Shown piece by piece: positions 1-12,429 of a DNA stretch of 64,000 nt. The DNA is from Trichobilharzia regenti (lineage: Eukaryota > Platyhelminthes > Trematoda > Strigeidida > Schistosomatidae). The DNA lies in assembly GCA_944472135.2 (NCBI GenBank), contig CALYDD020000398.1, positions 1 to 64,000 on the forward strand. The letters are read 5' to 3'. The position numbers and the translations under genes are program-made. Every line of letters begins with the position of its first letter. Positions within the stretch are counted from its first letter, which is position 1. A model generated the notes under the pieces. It worked only from the letters and a program-made list of their open reading frames with translations. It did no database searches and was not told the DNA's origin.

Positions 1-736
1 TATGTGTAGCTGGCTTATAGCACTGCTGAGACAATTTCGAGGTTTCAGTGTTTCTACTGTTGAGCAGGACGACAAATAGATTCTTCGGTGAACAATCATC
101 TTTTAGTTGTCTTTGAAGCATTTTATCATTGTACATGTTTGAGGGGAATTTCTGACACCGAAACAGTAGGAGGCGAGTGTCAGTTCTCTGCTTGAAGACA
201 ACAATTCAGTTGATTTCCGTCCTTTCAATAGACGAACACAAAATTTCTCACTGTCTCTCTCAAGAGATACTGCTGATCTGTATTACCCTACTTGTTTCAC
301 CTCAGTCCAATCAGCTTCAAAATATTTTGTTCTTACTTTAACAATTATCAGAAAAACAATCGACCAGCACACATTTATAGATTACAAGTATATTTTTTAG
401 AAGACGCCACACAACGCAGTAAACACACAGATTTGCTAATTAGAGAACAGAGAATAATATATCAAATGGATATAAAAATATTTATTTAGATTGCACTGAC
501 GGAAGCAGTGTGGTTTGGCAGACAATCCATGCACTTTGTTGTAAAATAAAACTTTTGACCTACTTTTGTAGAAGGAATTTCGTTGTGGTTAATAGGTAGT
601 GGTTTATGGTAGCTGGCTGTTTGCTTCCATTTTCTTTGATAGTTTTGTTGCACCGCGATATGAAGTGGATGGGTTAGCGTTATTTTTTCTTGATTGGAAA
701 ATATATCATGACTGTCAACTACGCGTGAAAAATACC

Positions 737-2234
737 CATATATTCATAAGTAAAAAGACAGTTTTTTTTGTTCAGCGAATAAATTCGTTTTCAACGACTT
801 CATTTTCAAGCTGCACAGTTGTATTCATATTCCAGGAAAAGGTTATTAATTGGCACTAGACAATTGCTCAGTCGATATACATATATATGTGATAAGAATA
901 ACGATAACTAAAATGTTACAAGGCGTAGAGTTGAGGTGGATAAACTACAGAATTTTTAAAGATTGTTCCATGAGTGGACTGATGCCAAAATTTTTGTAGA
1001 AATGTCAAGTGTTGTCTAAAAATTTAAAAAATCAGGAGTACGATTATGATAAGAATGAAGATGTGAATCAAAGTGGAAAGAATTCAAGTGGTAAAATAAA
1101 ATAAAATAAAAACTGGAAAGAACATTACTATGACCAAGGTAAAGAAAGAGTTTTGACAAAACGTTTTTGAACACATAATTTAGGTTTCTGTTCATGTATA
1201 GCTAAAGCTTCGGCTATGCATAAGTGAAGAAAACGCAAACTTTGGATCGATTCGATTTTGTCATGTAGATAACTTCGAAAGATGAATCACGTGGGGCTAA
1301 ATGACCAGACCCTAACAGGCGATCACAAATAGATGATTTCTCAGTTCTTTGTTCGCCTTTCATTAACCGAACCGGATAGTGTTCAGCAACACGTTTTCGG
1401 AGATTACGCTTACAACGTCCAATATAATCAGCTCCACAAGATCAGGTAAATGAGTAAATGCACAAAGATGTGGACAAAAGCGGTAATCTATCCTTGACGC
1501 ATTGTCTAATCATATTTCGGCTGGTATAAACTAGATGCAAGTCAGCTGCAGGAAAAGTACGTTTAATACATTTAGATAAACGATTTTTAACCAATTCCGA
1601 AATGGTGTCACCTTTGAATGCAAGACTCAAACAGTTTTTTCTTTGGCACTGTGATTTGTCTAGGGGCGGATTCTTTCTTGATGTTACGTTCAATGAACCT
1701 TGTGGGACAACCATTGTTAAGGAGATTTGATCGAAGGTTATCTAGTTCCCTTTCGATTGTCTCTGCAGAGCAGATTTTACGAATTCGGGAGCACAGGGAA
1801 TGAATGAGGTTTCTCTTTTTCCCTAAAGGTACCCAACTGTTGAAGTTAGTGTACTATCCAGTGAATGTTGGCTTTCGGTAAATCGACCTTAACAGCGTTC
1901 CATTCTCTCTTCTATCTAGCTTAACATCAAGGAAATAAAACGAGGAGTTCGACTCTTCTTCGACCGTGAAAATCAAAGATGGGTGAGAACCGTTAAATAT
2001 ACCAAGAAGTTCGGCAGTTGAAGAGTTTTCATCACATACAATGAAGGTACCATCAATATATCTTTTATACATAAAACAAACTGTCGATGGTTTCCTTTAG
2101 TAGGCCATTCTCTGAGCTTGCCATGAAGACGTCCGCTAAGGGCGGTCCTAAAGGAGACCCCATGGCGACTCCATCCCTCTGATTATAGATGACATCATTT
2201 AATGTAAATTGCACATTCAGTGTACATCTCTACG
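737..2234 (-). mobile_element. Penelope-like element remnant (left arm)
   Basis: 5'-truncated PLE. On the minus strand, around 2160, is the PLE motif GVAMGSPLGPPLADVFMA. It is followed by RYIDG, the counterpart of the RT catalytic YxDD box, and by a 72-residue open stretch with FTVE, FLDV and YRKPTFTG (1854-2072). A second open stretch (1442-1714) leads through a stop into YIGRCKRNLRKRVAEH, a GIY-YIG endonuclease signature. The 3' end is an AT-rich tail to about 737. Several frameshifts and stops show it is dead. Family knowledge: schistosomes have PLEs (Cercyon); assignment to a named family was not tested. Confidence 0.85.
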
Positions 2235-2639
2235 CGCGACTTCTCTTAATGTTGGAGGTATCTTGTTGTTGTCTTATTAAGGCCACAAGACACTTCAGTT
2301 TACTATCAAACTACTGAAATGCATTCAGTAGGAATCATGTCGATTTTGTCAGGTTTTTACGATGAATGATTTCGTGTGATGAGTGACACTTCAGTAGCAC
2401 TGAAGAGGGACCATTACAATTGAAGTCGTGGCTGTTAGACAAGCGTCTGCGTACGACGTTGCAGAAATGCATTCCTTGAATAAGCCACTCATTTTTAGAA
2501 TTTATCACCGTAATATTTATTCTACACGCTTTTTATTTGGCTTTAGATTCAGTGGACTCATTTGAGACGGATTACTTTTCATATTTATTCCTGGAATCTT
2601 CCGTCGAACTGGTATTCATCAGTTGAATTAGGATTTATT

Positions 2640-3727
2640 TTTTATTATTTGTTGAACAACACATCTCCACCAGCCATTTTTCCTGCCATCCTCCTCAGCT
2701 TGCTCAAAATCTCTCATCTCCTCCATACACCTTCTCCTTCATATCACCCTAACATCACGCACTCGTCGCTTCACATTTTGTCTCGAACGACTGCCTGCAA
2801 TTAGCGCTATATCATTCAACTGCGTCCTCAATGTTCGCCCCATCCATGTCATTTTCTCCTACATATTTGTTGAGCGATCGACTCTCGCCTGTTCGTTTGT
2901 TCCCATAGCTTTCTGGTACAAATTCACTCTGGTCGGCCATTTGATCCTCAGTATGGAGCCAGCGAAGGTAGTTGGCGATGAAAGTGTGCAACAGGCTGTT
3001 GAAAATCCTCTTCGTTATACGCCAGGTTTCCGACCCTTATAGATGGATTGACTTGAGATTGCTGCTGAAAATGTGAATCGTTTTCTTTATTCTTGCTGAG
3101 TGCAGAAGATTTTCGAACTGGTTTCAGGTTGGTGAATACGTATCTGGCCTTTCTGTTTCTGGCTGGCTCGTTGTGACGTATTCATTCATACTGTGCCCCC
3201 CTCGCTTGAACTTTGCTTTCCACCTAGATATTTATATGTGTTTTCCTCTGTTGGATCTCTCCTGTCAATATTTACTCCTGCATTTCACTGCAGTGTTTGT
3301 AGCGGTTCGTTTGCTATCTTGATCAACTTCCTCTTCTCCATATTCACCTGCGATACTGTCTTCGCTGCATCTTCATGCTAGTTGTAGGTGTTCGCTCGCT
3401 ACTCTTCCAATTTTTGCGACTTCAGACGTATATCATCTGCGAAATCCAGGTCTTCCAGAGTCGTCTTATAAATCAACTAGATTATTTCTGACTCCTTCCT
3501 CTCACGCACATTGTGACGCATGATCCATCCCAACGAAATTGGGAATATGATCGGTGACAATAGACAGCTCTGCCTTACTCCTGTACGTACTCCGAACGCC
3601 TCCTTAAGTTTCCTGTTGCGGATCACATGACACGCGTCACTGTCATATAGCTGTTGAATGAGGTTGATAAAGAGTTGAGCTACGCCTCAGTGTTGGAGCA
3701 TTTCCCAAGTTACTTCTCGATCAAAGG
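2640..3727 (-). mobile_element. RTE-type non-LTR retrotransposon fragment
   Basis: Read on the minus strand with frameshifts. From 3727 down there is an RTE reverse transcriptase order of motifs: FDREVTWEML, FINLIQQLYDSDACHVI, then GVRTGVRQ followed by CLLSPIIF, then LEDLDFADDI (the catalytic FADD, near 3440). Further down come GSETWRITKRIFNSLL (near 3020) and MTWMGRTLR (near 2855), typical of the RTE C-terminus. Many stops and shifts make it a pseudogene. It resembles the schistosome SR2/RTE group; the exact family was not tested. A close relative of the part at 2790-3160 is at 26290-26640. Confidence 0.8.
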
Positions 3728-3759
3728 TACCTGTTGGATATTATTATATTATTGTTTGT

Positions 3760-3930
3760 ATCACATGGTTGGAGGCAATCGGCAGGAAGCCTTGGACCCA
3801 AGTTTCGTGTACTTGGCACTCATCAGCAAGGCGTATCTGCAACCTCAAAGAAACTGTCGTCCCTTCTGAGATTCGAAACCGGGTCACCCACTGCTGCAGT
3901 CAGAGACGTCACCACTGAGCTGGATGACGC
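3760..3930 (-). mobile_element. tRNA-derived SINE (Sm-alpha-like)
   Basis: On the minus strand the sequence starts with a Pol III A-box-like TAGCTCAGTGGT-like segment (CTCAGTGGTGACG, near 3920-3908) and has a B-box GGTTTCGAATC about 40 bases on (near 3881-3871), as in a tRNA-derived SINE head. Downstream it carries a hammerhead ribozyme core. This layout matches what I recall of the schistosome Sm-alpha SINE. The edges are approximate. It lies within the left-arm-specific block. Confidence 0.7.
3789..3832 (-). ncRNA. Hammerhead ribozyme motif in the SINE
   Basis: Reading the minus strand from 3832: stem I strand GCCTTG, core CTGATGA, a short stem II (GTG...CAC around loop CCAAGTA), core GAAA, a very short stem III region CTTGG, then GTC, the expected cleavage triplet, followed by CAAGGC. 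The last six bases pair exactly with GCCTTG to close stem I. Compared with the canonical form stem II is short (3 bp), probably after loss of one G, so activity may be reduced. Sm-alpha-type hammerheads are known to have minimal stem III. Confidence 0.7.
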
Positions 3931-6900
3931 AAAATTAACACAACAAAAGCTAAAAGTCGCCTCAATAATCTCTTGACGTAGCTGAAGTGATCCGGAAAAT
4001 TCTAGAACACAAATCAAATACAATACCACAAAATTGTCAAACTAACCTGAGGACCAAAAACATTATTCCTGGTACGGTGAGATCAGAAACTATGACAGGA
4101 GTAATCATATACCAGACACTTAACGCAAACAGTCACACTCCAAATCTCAACTAAATTCAAACGAAATCACAGTCGTAGCACATTATATTACCAACATCAT
4201 CACGTAACCACAAATGTCTATACAATTTATATATAATTTTAGACAAATATGCTGACTGTATTATTCTTTGTTATCTAATTATCACATCTGTGTATATTCG
4301 ATGAAATGTTTTGTGTGTAGAATCAACGGAATATGCGAACATGTGAATTATCTTTTTCTTGCTTTCTGGTCACTTGTGTATATTTCAACGAAAATGATTA
4401 AAATGTTATCAATATTTCCTGTACACGACCAGGTGAAGATAGAAGACAAAATTGAAGTAGAGTGATAAAGTTCAGTGTGACATCTTGAAGCAAACTGTCA
4501 GAAAATATGAAGTGGTCTATTGTAAGGACAGGAAACCCTACTCGATATGGTGTAAACACAGGATGCAGATCTGTTCATCTTATTGCATAGCTGTCCGAAT
4601 CTTACTTGAGCAACGCATAGTCACGAAAAGCTTCAATACTGCAAAAGACCATTATTAGTCGATAGATAATAGGTATGTCTGTTTATTGGCTTTCTTTTGT
4701 AAATCTTCGAGTGCTTTTAAGTTGGAGTAGACAGAAATCACCAGTGAAATCCACAATTTATAGGCTCTTGTAATTTCAAACTAATGGAAATCGGTATATT
4801 TTCATGTATGAAGTTTTAACTCGGTATCTGTTTGCTTCTATGCATTTCATGCATTGTTCATCCACCTGCCATTATTTTTTAATGCTTAAAATGTGCTGAA
4901 TCGTCATGCTTTTGAACGAATTTTCTGTTTCTTTTCAAAAGTCTCATCGGGTAAGAGATATGCACACCTCTGAACTAACCAGCACATAATGACAGTTGTA
5001 TGCACGTTTTGTTTCGGTTACAAGTAATAGATGCCAGTCTGTGAATGATAGAACGATGTGTGATTTGAAAATCATGGTGAAATGTCACCCTAGGTTCTGA
5101 TGCTTCCTTTCCTATAATTGAGAGGCGTAGTGAGTGAGATCTCCTGAGTGATGAACACAAACTAGCTAGCTGACCGGCTAGCTGGCTAGCTAGGCAAGTG
5201 TCAAAAGACACACGACATGTATTCTTTCATGTCGATGGATTTAGACAACTATGGAAAATGTATCCTACTTTGAAGTCGCCAAATCCAATTGTCTGCATCT
5301 CCAGTCAGTGACAGTGTTCCCACTGAAACTCGCTTGCTGCTTAGAAGCAGCTTTTAGAGCACCAAAGCCTTAACCGATAGGCCAGCTGACAAGTACGAAA
5401 CACAGCAAATGTGCATCATGGAATCCACTATCGGTCATCATCAACCAAAGTAGCCTCGTGTTGATCTTCAGATATCCTTGAAACACGTGTACTAAATGGT
5501 GTGATGGGGTCAACCCACTATCCACTCAGTCACTGGGACAGGAACAACGGCCTGGAAATTTCAGTTAATGCCCATTATGACCCGATATCATAGCCGAGTG
5601 TTTTTCCTTTCAGTTGACCTAGTAGAACTCCCTGGTCACTGCTGCACACCAGAACGCTCGGCGATTTCATTCCACAGTCAGTTACCAGAAAGCTTTCGAT
5701 CAACTATGAAGCGTTGATTTGAAGAGCTCAAATCTCTGAAGCATCACAGAGGAGGAAGAAATGACAACTGAGTACCTTACGAATTAAACGCTTCTCTAAC
5801 TGAAGTCACTTTATGATCTTACTTAATATGAACTTGCTTTCTGAAGTCTACTAATCAAGAGTACAACAGAATCATTAGGGCAGATACAAGGGTGGCCTAG
5901 TAGTAAAGTGTGATGTCAGGTAATGAGTCAGTCAGTCAGTCACCAGGCACACTTCTCAGATGTCCTGACTTCACTTAAATCACACAATGTACTGTACTAT
6001 AATCATACTGTGTTCGTGAATTAGGTTGTATTTATCACCATTTGTGAAAATCTATTCGCAACTTTGATTCATTGAGAAGATGCACACTACAAGTATTTCT
6101 TCTTATCCGCTTTCTTTTGGCTGATTTCACTCAAGTCGATCACAGTGCTCGCTTTTAATCTGCGCGTTACATCTGCCACACTGAACACATTCATCACTGG
6201 CAATTAACTTTTTAATTGAACAAGGTGTGACAGCATAGAATCTAATATTTTCTTCAATTTCATATGATTCTGCATTTTTATACACCTCACTACTGTTCAC
6301 CTCCTACAATCAAACATAATTCCTATTCTCTATGACGACGGATTGAACACATGTTAGGGAAACTGTCAAATGAGCTCACTCACGAGACACTGGAGTGGGG
6401 TCAGTTAAGCCTTAAACAATCGCGTGGAAATGAAAATCCGTGAGCACTTACAAAGCCAGGTGAATGAGCTGACTGAGAGTCAAGTGTAATGAAGATATAA
6501 AAACGATGGACTATACTCAATTCAGAATGCAAATAACGCACAGTGGTGATAATACTGCCTGAAGCGAATTACTCTCTAAAGAGAACATACATGACGGTGT
6601 GGCCAATAATCTTTTGTATGTCCAGTTTCACAATCCTCACTTCATGCAAAATCACATCAGAAATCATCAAACAGCAACATCCTATATGATGCCATATACT
6701 ACTTATTGATTTATAATTGTGGTGTTTACACCTATCAAATCACCCGGTTGCCTTTGCTATCCAGAGGGTAGGGATATAACCATCGAATGTATGTTTCTTT
6801 CGTTTTCGGATCGAGGTGCCGAATCAGTCCGAACCACATGATTTTTGACTAGCTACTTGAGTGGACTTGTCTGAATAATCTCGGTTCCTGAGGGAATTTG

Positions 6901-7783
6901 TGGTGAAATTTCATCTCGAACCGTGTAAACTGCAAATCACAAATCCCATTTAGCAACATCCCATAGGCTAAACATATTCTCCAAGTAGCTTAGTGATATG
7001 AGCGACAAATATCATCTTGACAGCAACGCCGTAATTAGGCATAAGCCGATATGCTAATAACACTAGCCTTAATAATTAATGATATTGTGGCGGAGATTCG
7101 ATCATGGAAGGCAATCAATAAGTCGTCCGAATGATGCATAACTGGATTGTGATTTCAAATCACAAACCTGCCCAGTGGTAAGCCTTATGGACCTCAAATC
7201 ACCGGAACAGTTGCGACACACATAAATGCATTGGGAGGAACCAACATCAGGTAAAACATCTCCAAGTATCAGGATCAACGTCAGATGTCTACTGAAGGAT
7301 AGGAACAGACGTCCGAGTAGAAAGCCTTCTATACCGTCATAATCAGCTTTCCAGATAGACTCTCCACAGAAGTATCTCCGTTGAGTTGTTAACGCCAATG
7401 GAATAGCTTTCTCTCCCACTCTGTTGATTCCTGCTTTCGACTGTGGTATTTCATATATCCCTTTATAAACTACCCTGGATATTTATATTCGCTCATTTCC
7501 GTCAGCAATTAGCGGTAGCCGTTTCGCTCACTGAGTACTACACAGTAATCGCCTTTACACCCATAGTTCTCAGAGGTGGCTGAATCCACGAATGATGTTT
7601 GCTGTGTGTTCGTTAAACCAGGAAATGCTCCATATTGGTCCAACAAATGATGGCGCCTCATGGGTCATTGACAAATTCGGTAGACTATACAGTTCACAGT
7701 ACTGTTGTAACAGCAGAACACAAGAGAATTTAGTAACGGAGTTTTATGTTTGCAAATTAAAACAGACATTCAGCGAAAACAAG

Positions 7784-7953
7784 TCCACTATACTAAGGAA
7801 TCACAATCTGTTCATCTCCTCAAAATTGTGCTATTGTTGTCTTCCATGTTGTGCTTCTTTGTCTTCCTTCCATGTTGTCCACTATACTAAGGAATCACAA
7901 TCTGTGCTACTGTTGTCTTCCGTATTGTGCTTCCTTGTCTTCCTTCCATGTCG
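7784..7953 (+). repeat. Local tandem duplication (left arm)
   Basis: Two direct units, 7784-7877 and 7878-7953, both starting TCCACTATACTAAGGAATC and ending in a CT-rich CTTCCTTCCATGT stretch. The second lacks about 17 bp found in the first (a CATCTCCTC-containing segment). The mirror copy in the right arm is at 16836-17005. Confidence 0.8.
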
Positions 7954-9373
7954 TCTATGTTGCTTCACAAGCATCATCCACTAAATCCATATCTCCGCCA
8001 CTCAGTATTCTCGCAGATGATATACACATACACGTATATCTGCATCTATATGCTATTCATAAATCTCTTCATTAGCAGATGCCACACCATAACATCAGGT
8101 ATTGTACTTGACAAAGGTGTGAGTTCAACCATGAAAAACAAATGTTGTTATTAAATCAGAGAGCAGAGACTACTTAATGGGTGACCCAGTATTGTTGAGA
8201 GACAGATAAAGACAGAGGTGAACTACCATTACGACTTCAATCTTCGTCATGTATGCGATGCGCTTACTGTTCTGTCGCTATCTATTCTCACGTGCTATCA
8301 TATGGATTGTTTGAATATTCTTGGCCTGAATTCCTTAACCATGACAATGACCGTGTAGTCGCGTGAACAAATTTATCTACTGCCTAATCAGCCTCCTTCA
8401 TTGCAGCTTCACACAAGCTTCTCAACTGAAATAAACATCCATATCTAAATCAGATTTCAATAAATGCCTCTAAAATGCCACAAGAGCAAGTCCGAATGTT
8501 TAATCATAGTTGACATATTAATAATAATTTATTTATTTATTTCTATCTACGTGTGACACACCTGTTCAACAGGCATGGATAAGTATTATTTAAATTTCAT
8601 CAATTTGGTTTATGGTGAAATAACAATGTTGCTGTCGTTTTTGAGATTAGTTTGTGGGTACAAGCCACTAACTAGTCATTCAATGGAGCAGATTAAGAAA
8701 TATAGAAATGCTGTCTTCGTATTAACAAAAAACTCAAGTATGTGTCGGATGAATTACAAATACTTGGAGAAAAATAAATCTGGAGGTCGATTCCTCCACA
8801 TGACTTTGGTGTGTGCAGCATCGCATCTTATTTATGATTTATATTCAAATTGGGCATTCATTTAAAATAAATGATTTATTTGTATAATTTTGTCAGCAAT
8901 TTTGTCGTAAGTAACACCAGAAGTGAATTGTACTGAATGCAGATTAATATTGGTTATTGTCAGGCAGATATGTTTTACTACGCCAACGTCAGCCAAAATC
9001 GCCATTTGTCGCTGCATGGTTGTTACGTACGAGTAAGTTGATTAACACGGAGAAAGCTATTTGTAAGCCATTTTAGATCACTGGTACTGCTTGTATAGGA
9101 TGCTGTTCAGCGTTCTGTTATGGTGACCGTGGTTATTCCAAGGATGCTGAGATATTACTAGCCAAAATATTGAAAGAAGATATATGAGTAAGTGACCTAA
9201 ATTCTTCCTCAGCTTCAGTTTAGCTGTAGATCTGCGCAACTTCCACTACAAGGCAAATAGAAGAGAATGGAAGAGCAGCAAAGTACCAGGGAGCAAAGAA
9301 AAATTATGTGAACATGAATAGGACCTCAATGTTTGCACATATATGTTCATATTCGTCGTACTTTGCCATCTAG

Positions 9374-9398
9374 TATATATATATATATATACATATAT
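9374..9398. repeat. TA microsatellite (left arm)
   Basis: Near-perfect TA dinucleotide run with one C. The matching run in the right arm (15395-15416) is a few bases shorter, which explains the 4-bp change in arm register at this point. Confidence 0.85.
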
Positions 9399-9532
9399 TT
9401 CTACTCAGTCTTTATATGCATCTATGTGACTAGTTTATTTATCGTGTATAGAGTAATTAGGGTATTTATGCGCGTCTTTTAGGTAGTGTATTAAGCTAAT
9501 AATTGATTCGTTCTAAGAATGAAGAGTTTATC

Positions 9533-12363
9533 ACTGTAATCAGTAGAGTGAAACAGTCTACTCAGAGAGTGTTTGAAACTTATAACTAAGGTGCAAGTTC
9601 TGACTTCTAGGAGCAGACTGTTCTATATTTTATAATACATGACTGTGAAGAAGCTTTCACGGAGTGTTGATTTAAGGGCTTTTATTGGCGCTGTGCAAGT
9701 TTGGTAACGCCGATCATAAGAGCCTTCCGTTGAGAGTTGTATGTCCCTATAGTCTGGGAATGATATTTTGTGTAGGATCCTAAAGAAAAATACTAGGTTT
9801 ATAATAAGTCGTCTCGTCCATAGTGGGTAAAGATTTAGAATCATGCACCGTGAGATGTATTCTTTCTCACGGTAATGCTACAGTAGTTTGGACGTGAAAT
9901 ATCATTTGATACTTTCTATCCTTAGCTTGCCACACATGCGAGCGCCGATAATTATAAATGTACAGTATTCTACTAGTAGCCTTACACAGTTTTTGTATAG
10001 AATGAGCTTGGTTTCATTGTCGTGAGTGTTCCTGAGAAACCATCCTAAGAGCATCCTCTACTTTCGACTCTGTGATGCCACTTACTCAGGGAATTTTAAG
10101 TCACTAGAGTACCTCATGCCTAAGTCGATGACACTTCGGAGTCTGAGTAGGTTAGCAGATGGAAGCGTTCGTTTCAAGCCAATTGAGGGGGCGCCGAAGC
10201 AGATCCAACCACATTTGTTCACATTAAATTGTAGGCTCCATAAAGACGACCAAGCAGTCACTTTATCTGATTCTTTCTGCACAACATTCTCGAAGTACCC
10301 TAGGTCATCACATTGGAATGTATAAGCTACGTTTAGGTCATCTGCAAAGATGAATGGATTCCCATGTGAGAAGCAAGCGCGTACATCATTGATACAAAGT
10401 GTAAATAGGAGGGGCCCAATGACACTACCCTGAAATACACCAGAAATGATTGGCTAGATTTGGAAGTTACACACCTATGTTTAACTATTTGGGACCTGTT
10501 GGTAAGGTTTGATTTAGGCCATCCTAATAATGGGTCACGTATTCCTAAGGAGTTCAGCTTATGTATTAGCAGTAAATGGCCGACACGGTCAAATTCCTTG
10601 GAAAAGTCAAGGCAGATGAGAAGTACTAGTTGTCGCCTGTCACGACTGCTGGTCACAAAATAAGAGAAGTCTAGGTAGCATGTTAAACATGATCTGGATT
10701 TTGAGAATCCATGTTGGTTCGGACTTACGATGTTGCAACAAAGCATATGTTTGATCAAGTTATCTTTAACTAGTCTCTCCATAATTCTAGATGCTATAGG
10801 TGTGATATCGATCGGCCTTATTATTTATTTATTTTTATTTAAACGCATTAAAACTTGGTACAATATGGCACCAAGAGGGATGCGCCATACAATATTATTA
10901 AAACAACATAGATCAAAAGAAAAAAATATATGAATAGAGAACGGATAAAGAGCTTCATCTGGAAGGAAAACAGTATTAGTTAACTATCATCGAGAATGGA
11001 AGAAAGAAGGAAATTGCAACATGTTCGCCATTGATTACGATTCTTGGCCATATCCGATAACGTTTCGAGCCATCGATTTGAGCTATCTCGCGGACCCCAA
11101 GCAAGGAGTCGTGACACAACAACCGATGCTAATCTAGCACAAAAGTCCCTCATCTGACGACGCCACGTCATGGACTGACCACCTCTCCGCCTTTTTTATC
11201 CCGTCCCAGGGCTGGCTAGCGAACAGAGACCTGTACGGAAGCCTCTGGGATGACATTCGTAGCACATGTCCAAGCCGCCAGAGCCGGTGTTTACAGATGA
11301 TGACACTCAATGAATAGTTCTCTCCACTGTGTTCAAACACACGCTGCCGAACCTCAGAATTACACACACGAACACAAGCAATTCTGCGGAGACAGCGATG
11401 ATCAAACACGCAGAGTCGCCGCACATCCTCAGCTCGGAGAGGCCAGGTTTCACAGGCGTAGAGCAGAGTGGCCCACAACGAAGCATTGTATACCCGACCT
11501 TTGACAGCCAGGCTAACATCGCGACGGCTCCGAAGGTGGCTCAAGTTAATGTATGCCACCCTAGACTTCATTATACGGTTGGAAATCTCATCCGTCACCC
11601 CTCCACCAGCACTCACACAACCACCCACGTACACAAACGTATCAACAACTTCAAGCGTTTCACCCACAAGAGTGAGTAATGATCGGCCTGCAATTATTGA
11701 CTTCTGTTTTCGAGCCACATTTGTGTTAAGGCATAATAAATGTTTTTTCCATGCATCAGGGTAAGTTTGCGTTTCTAAGGTCATTGTGAAGATTTTAAGC
11801 AGCAGCAAGGAGATGTCAGGGCCATCATATTTATATAACTAGAATGACATAACGTCAGCGCCGAAACGTTTCAAGCTTTTGAGAGCTCTAATGGTTTGGT
11901 TGATGTTAACATAAGTGAGTTCAACGGCACTTATTTGTTTTGGTGTGGGTAGAGATGGAAGTTGTGCCACATTAGTAGCAGGGTGTATACCGAGTAACGG
12001 GACTGTAGGTAGTTAGCTGCAAATGTTTTGTTGAATAATTCACGCATGTCCGCAGAATCAGTGCATAGCCCATCTTTGTCTATGAGGAGAGAAATGCTGT
12101 GAGGTTTGCAGTTCATTCTCTTCTTCAAGATTTCTGTGAGAGCATACACTCTAGCAGGACTGACTTCTGTGGTGCGTTCTTCGTTTCTCATACGCAAATC
12201 TCGAGCTTGTGAGTTGGAGCTAAGAGTGTTAAGTACTGACCCTAGTGTGCCAAAGTCGTAGTGTTTGAAACAACTTGGCGAGTTCTTTCAGTTCCGAACA
12301 ATCCTCTGGTTTTATAAATGAATTTCTATGTGATTCCATATTAGTTTGTTTATTAGATATATC
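9533..12363 (-). mobile_element. CR1-type non-LTR retrotransposon, left arm (5'-truncated, interrupted)
   Basis: Minus-strand remnant of a CR1/SR1-like element. It is interrupted at 10819-11740 by an RTE fragment. Outside the insertion it encodes the RT: NQHGFSKSRSC and LDFSKEFDRVGH (near 10700-10590), a frame change, then GPLLF-like and FADD motifs near 10345, and the C-terminal segments LYPLWTRRLIINL and SFKHSLSRLF. The upstream piece (11931-12197) is the pre-RT spacer. Its 5' end stops at the palindrome axis. Not functional. Confidence 0.8.
10819..11740 (-). mobile_element. RTE-type fragment inserted in the left-arm CR1
   Basis: The open frame 11134-11808 (minus) is a fusion. Its first residues (LKIFTMTLETQTYPDAWKKH) are CR1, and from about 11740 the sequence is RTE: VDTFVYVGG, LLYACETWPLR, FDHRCLRRIA, RLWRLGHVLRMS. 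The element then continues in another frame (10980-11171: WRRQMRDF, NRNQWRTC), followed by a 3' UTR and a tail of AAATAAA-like units near 10820-10835, typical of RTE 3' ends. CR1 sequence resumes at once after the tail. Confidence 0.8.
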
Positions 12364-12386
12364 ATACAGTGAAACAGTAATATTTA

Positions 12387-12406
12387 CTGGATAAAATAAA
12401 TAATAA
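12387..12406. other. Palindrome spacer (symmetry axis near 12396.5)
   Basis: Pairing of the two arms holds from 12386/12407 outwards with isolated mismatches (12380/12413 and 12365/12428). About 20 AT-rich bases lie between, composed of TAAA/TAA-like units. The axis sits directly at the 5' edge of the CR1-like elements, so the two truncated elements are arranged head to head. Confidence 0.9.
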
Positions 12407-12429
12407 TAAATAATACTGTTTCACTGTGT

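Larger units (their letters stand above)
2544..4207. other. Block found only in the left palindrome arm
   Basis: About 1.66 kb present here and absent from the right arm and from the third copy, which share a different block of about 925 bp at this place. Breakpoints are near 2544 (after a shared CTTTTTATTTGGCT-like stretch) and 4207 (before ATGTCTATAC). The block holds an RTE fragment, a SINE with a hammerhead motif, and about 280 bp without recognisable content (3930-4207). The other version resembles 41390-42330 and 49780-50680, so it is ancestral and the left arm carries the replacement. Confidence 0.85.
4208..9532. other. Left-arm stretch without recognisable genes
   Basis: No coding region could be supported. 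Short ORFs here are not protected between the arms: the 105-codon frame at 7102-7419 is broken by one base in the right arm. Bases 4690-5090 have a diverged relative at 62062-62466. Around 5160-5193 there is a cluster of AGCT/GCTAGC repeats, at 5922-5942 a GTCA repeat, and at 7784-7953 a tandem duplication. The remainder looks like anonymous AT-rich intergenic DNA. Confidence 0.6.
1..12386. repeat. Left arm of giant palindrome
   Basis: This whole stretch is the reverse complement of 12407-24022. Near the centre, position x pairs with 24793-x; beyond the TA repeat the sum is 24789; beyond the replaced block at 2544-4207 it is 24022-24024. Even non-coding stretches match almost base for base, with scattered single differences. 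The arm continues beyond the left edge of the window, because the right arm is still homologous at base 1. Every ORF of the left arm reappears on the opposite strand of the right arm. The high identity indicates a recent duplication or ongoing arm-to-arm gene conversion; an assembly artefact is the alternative. Confidence 0.95.

Noticed and set aside
7102..7419. 105-codon ORF in the left arm
   Set aside because: A one-base loss breaks it in the otherwise identical right arm, and it lacks motifs.
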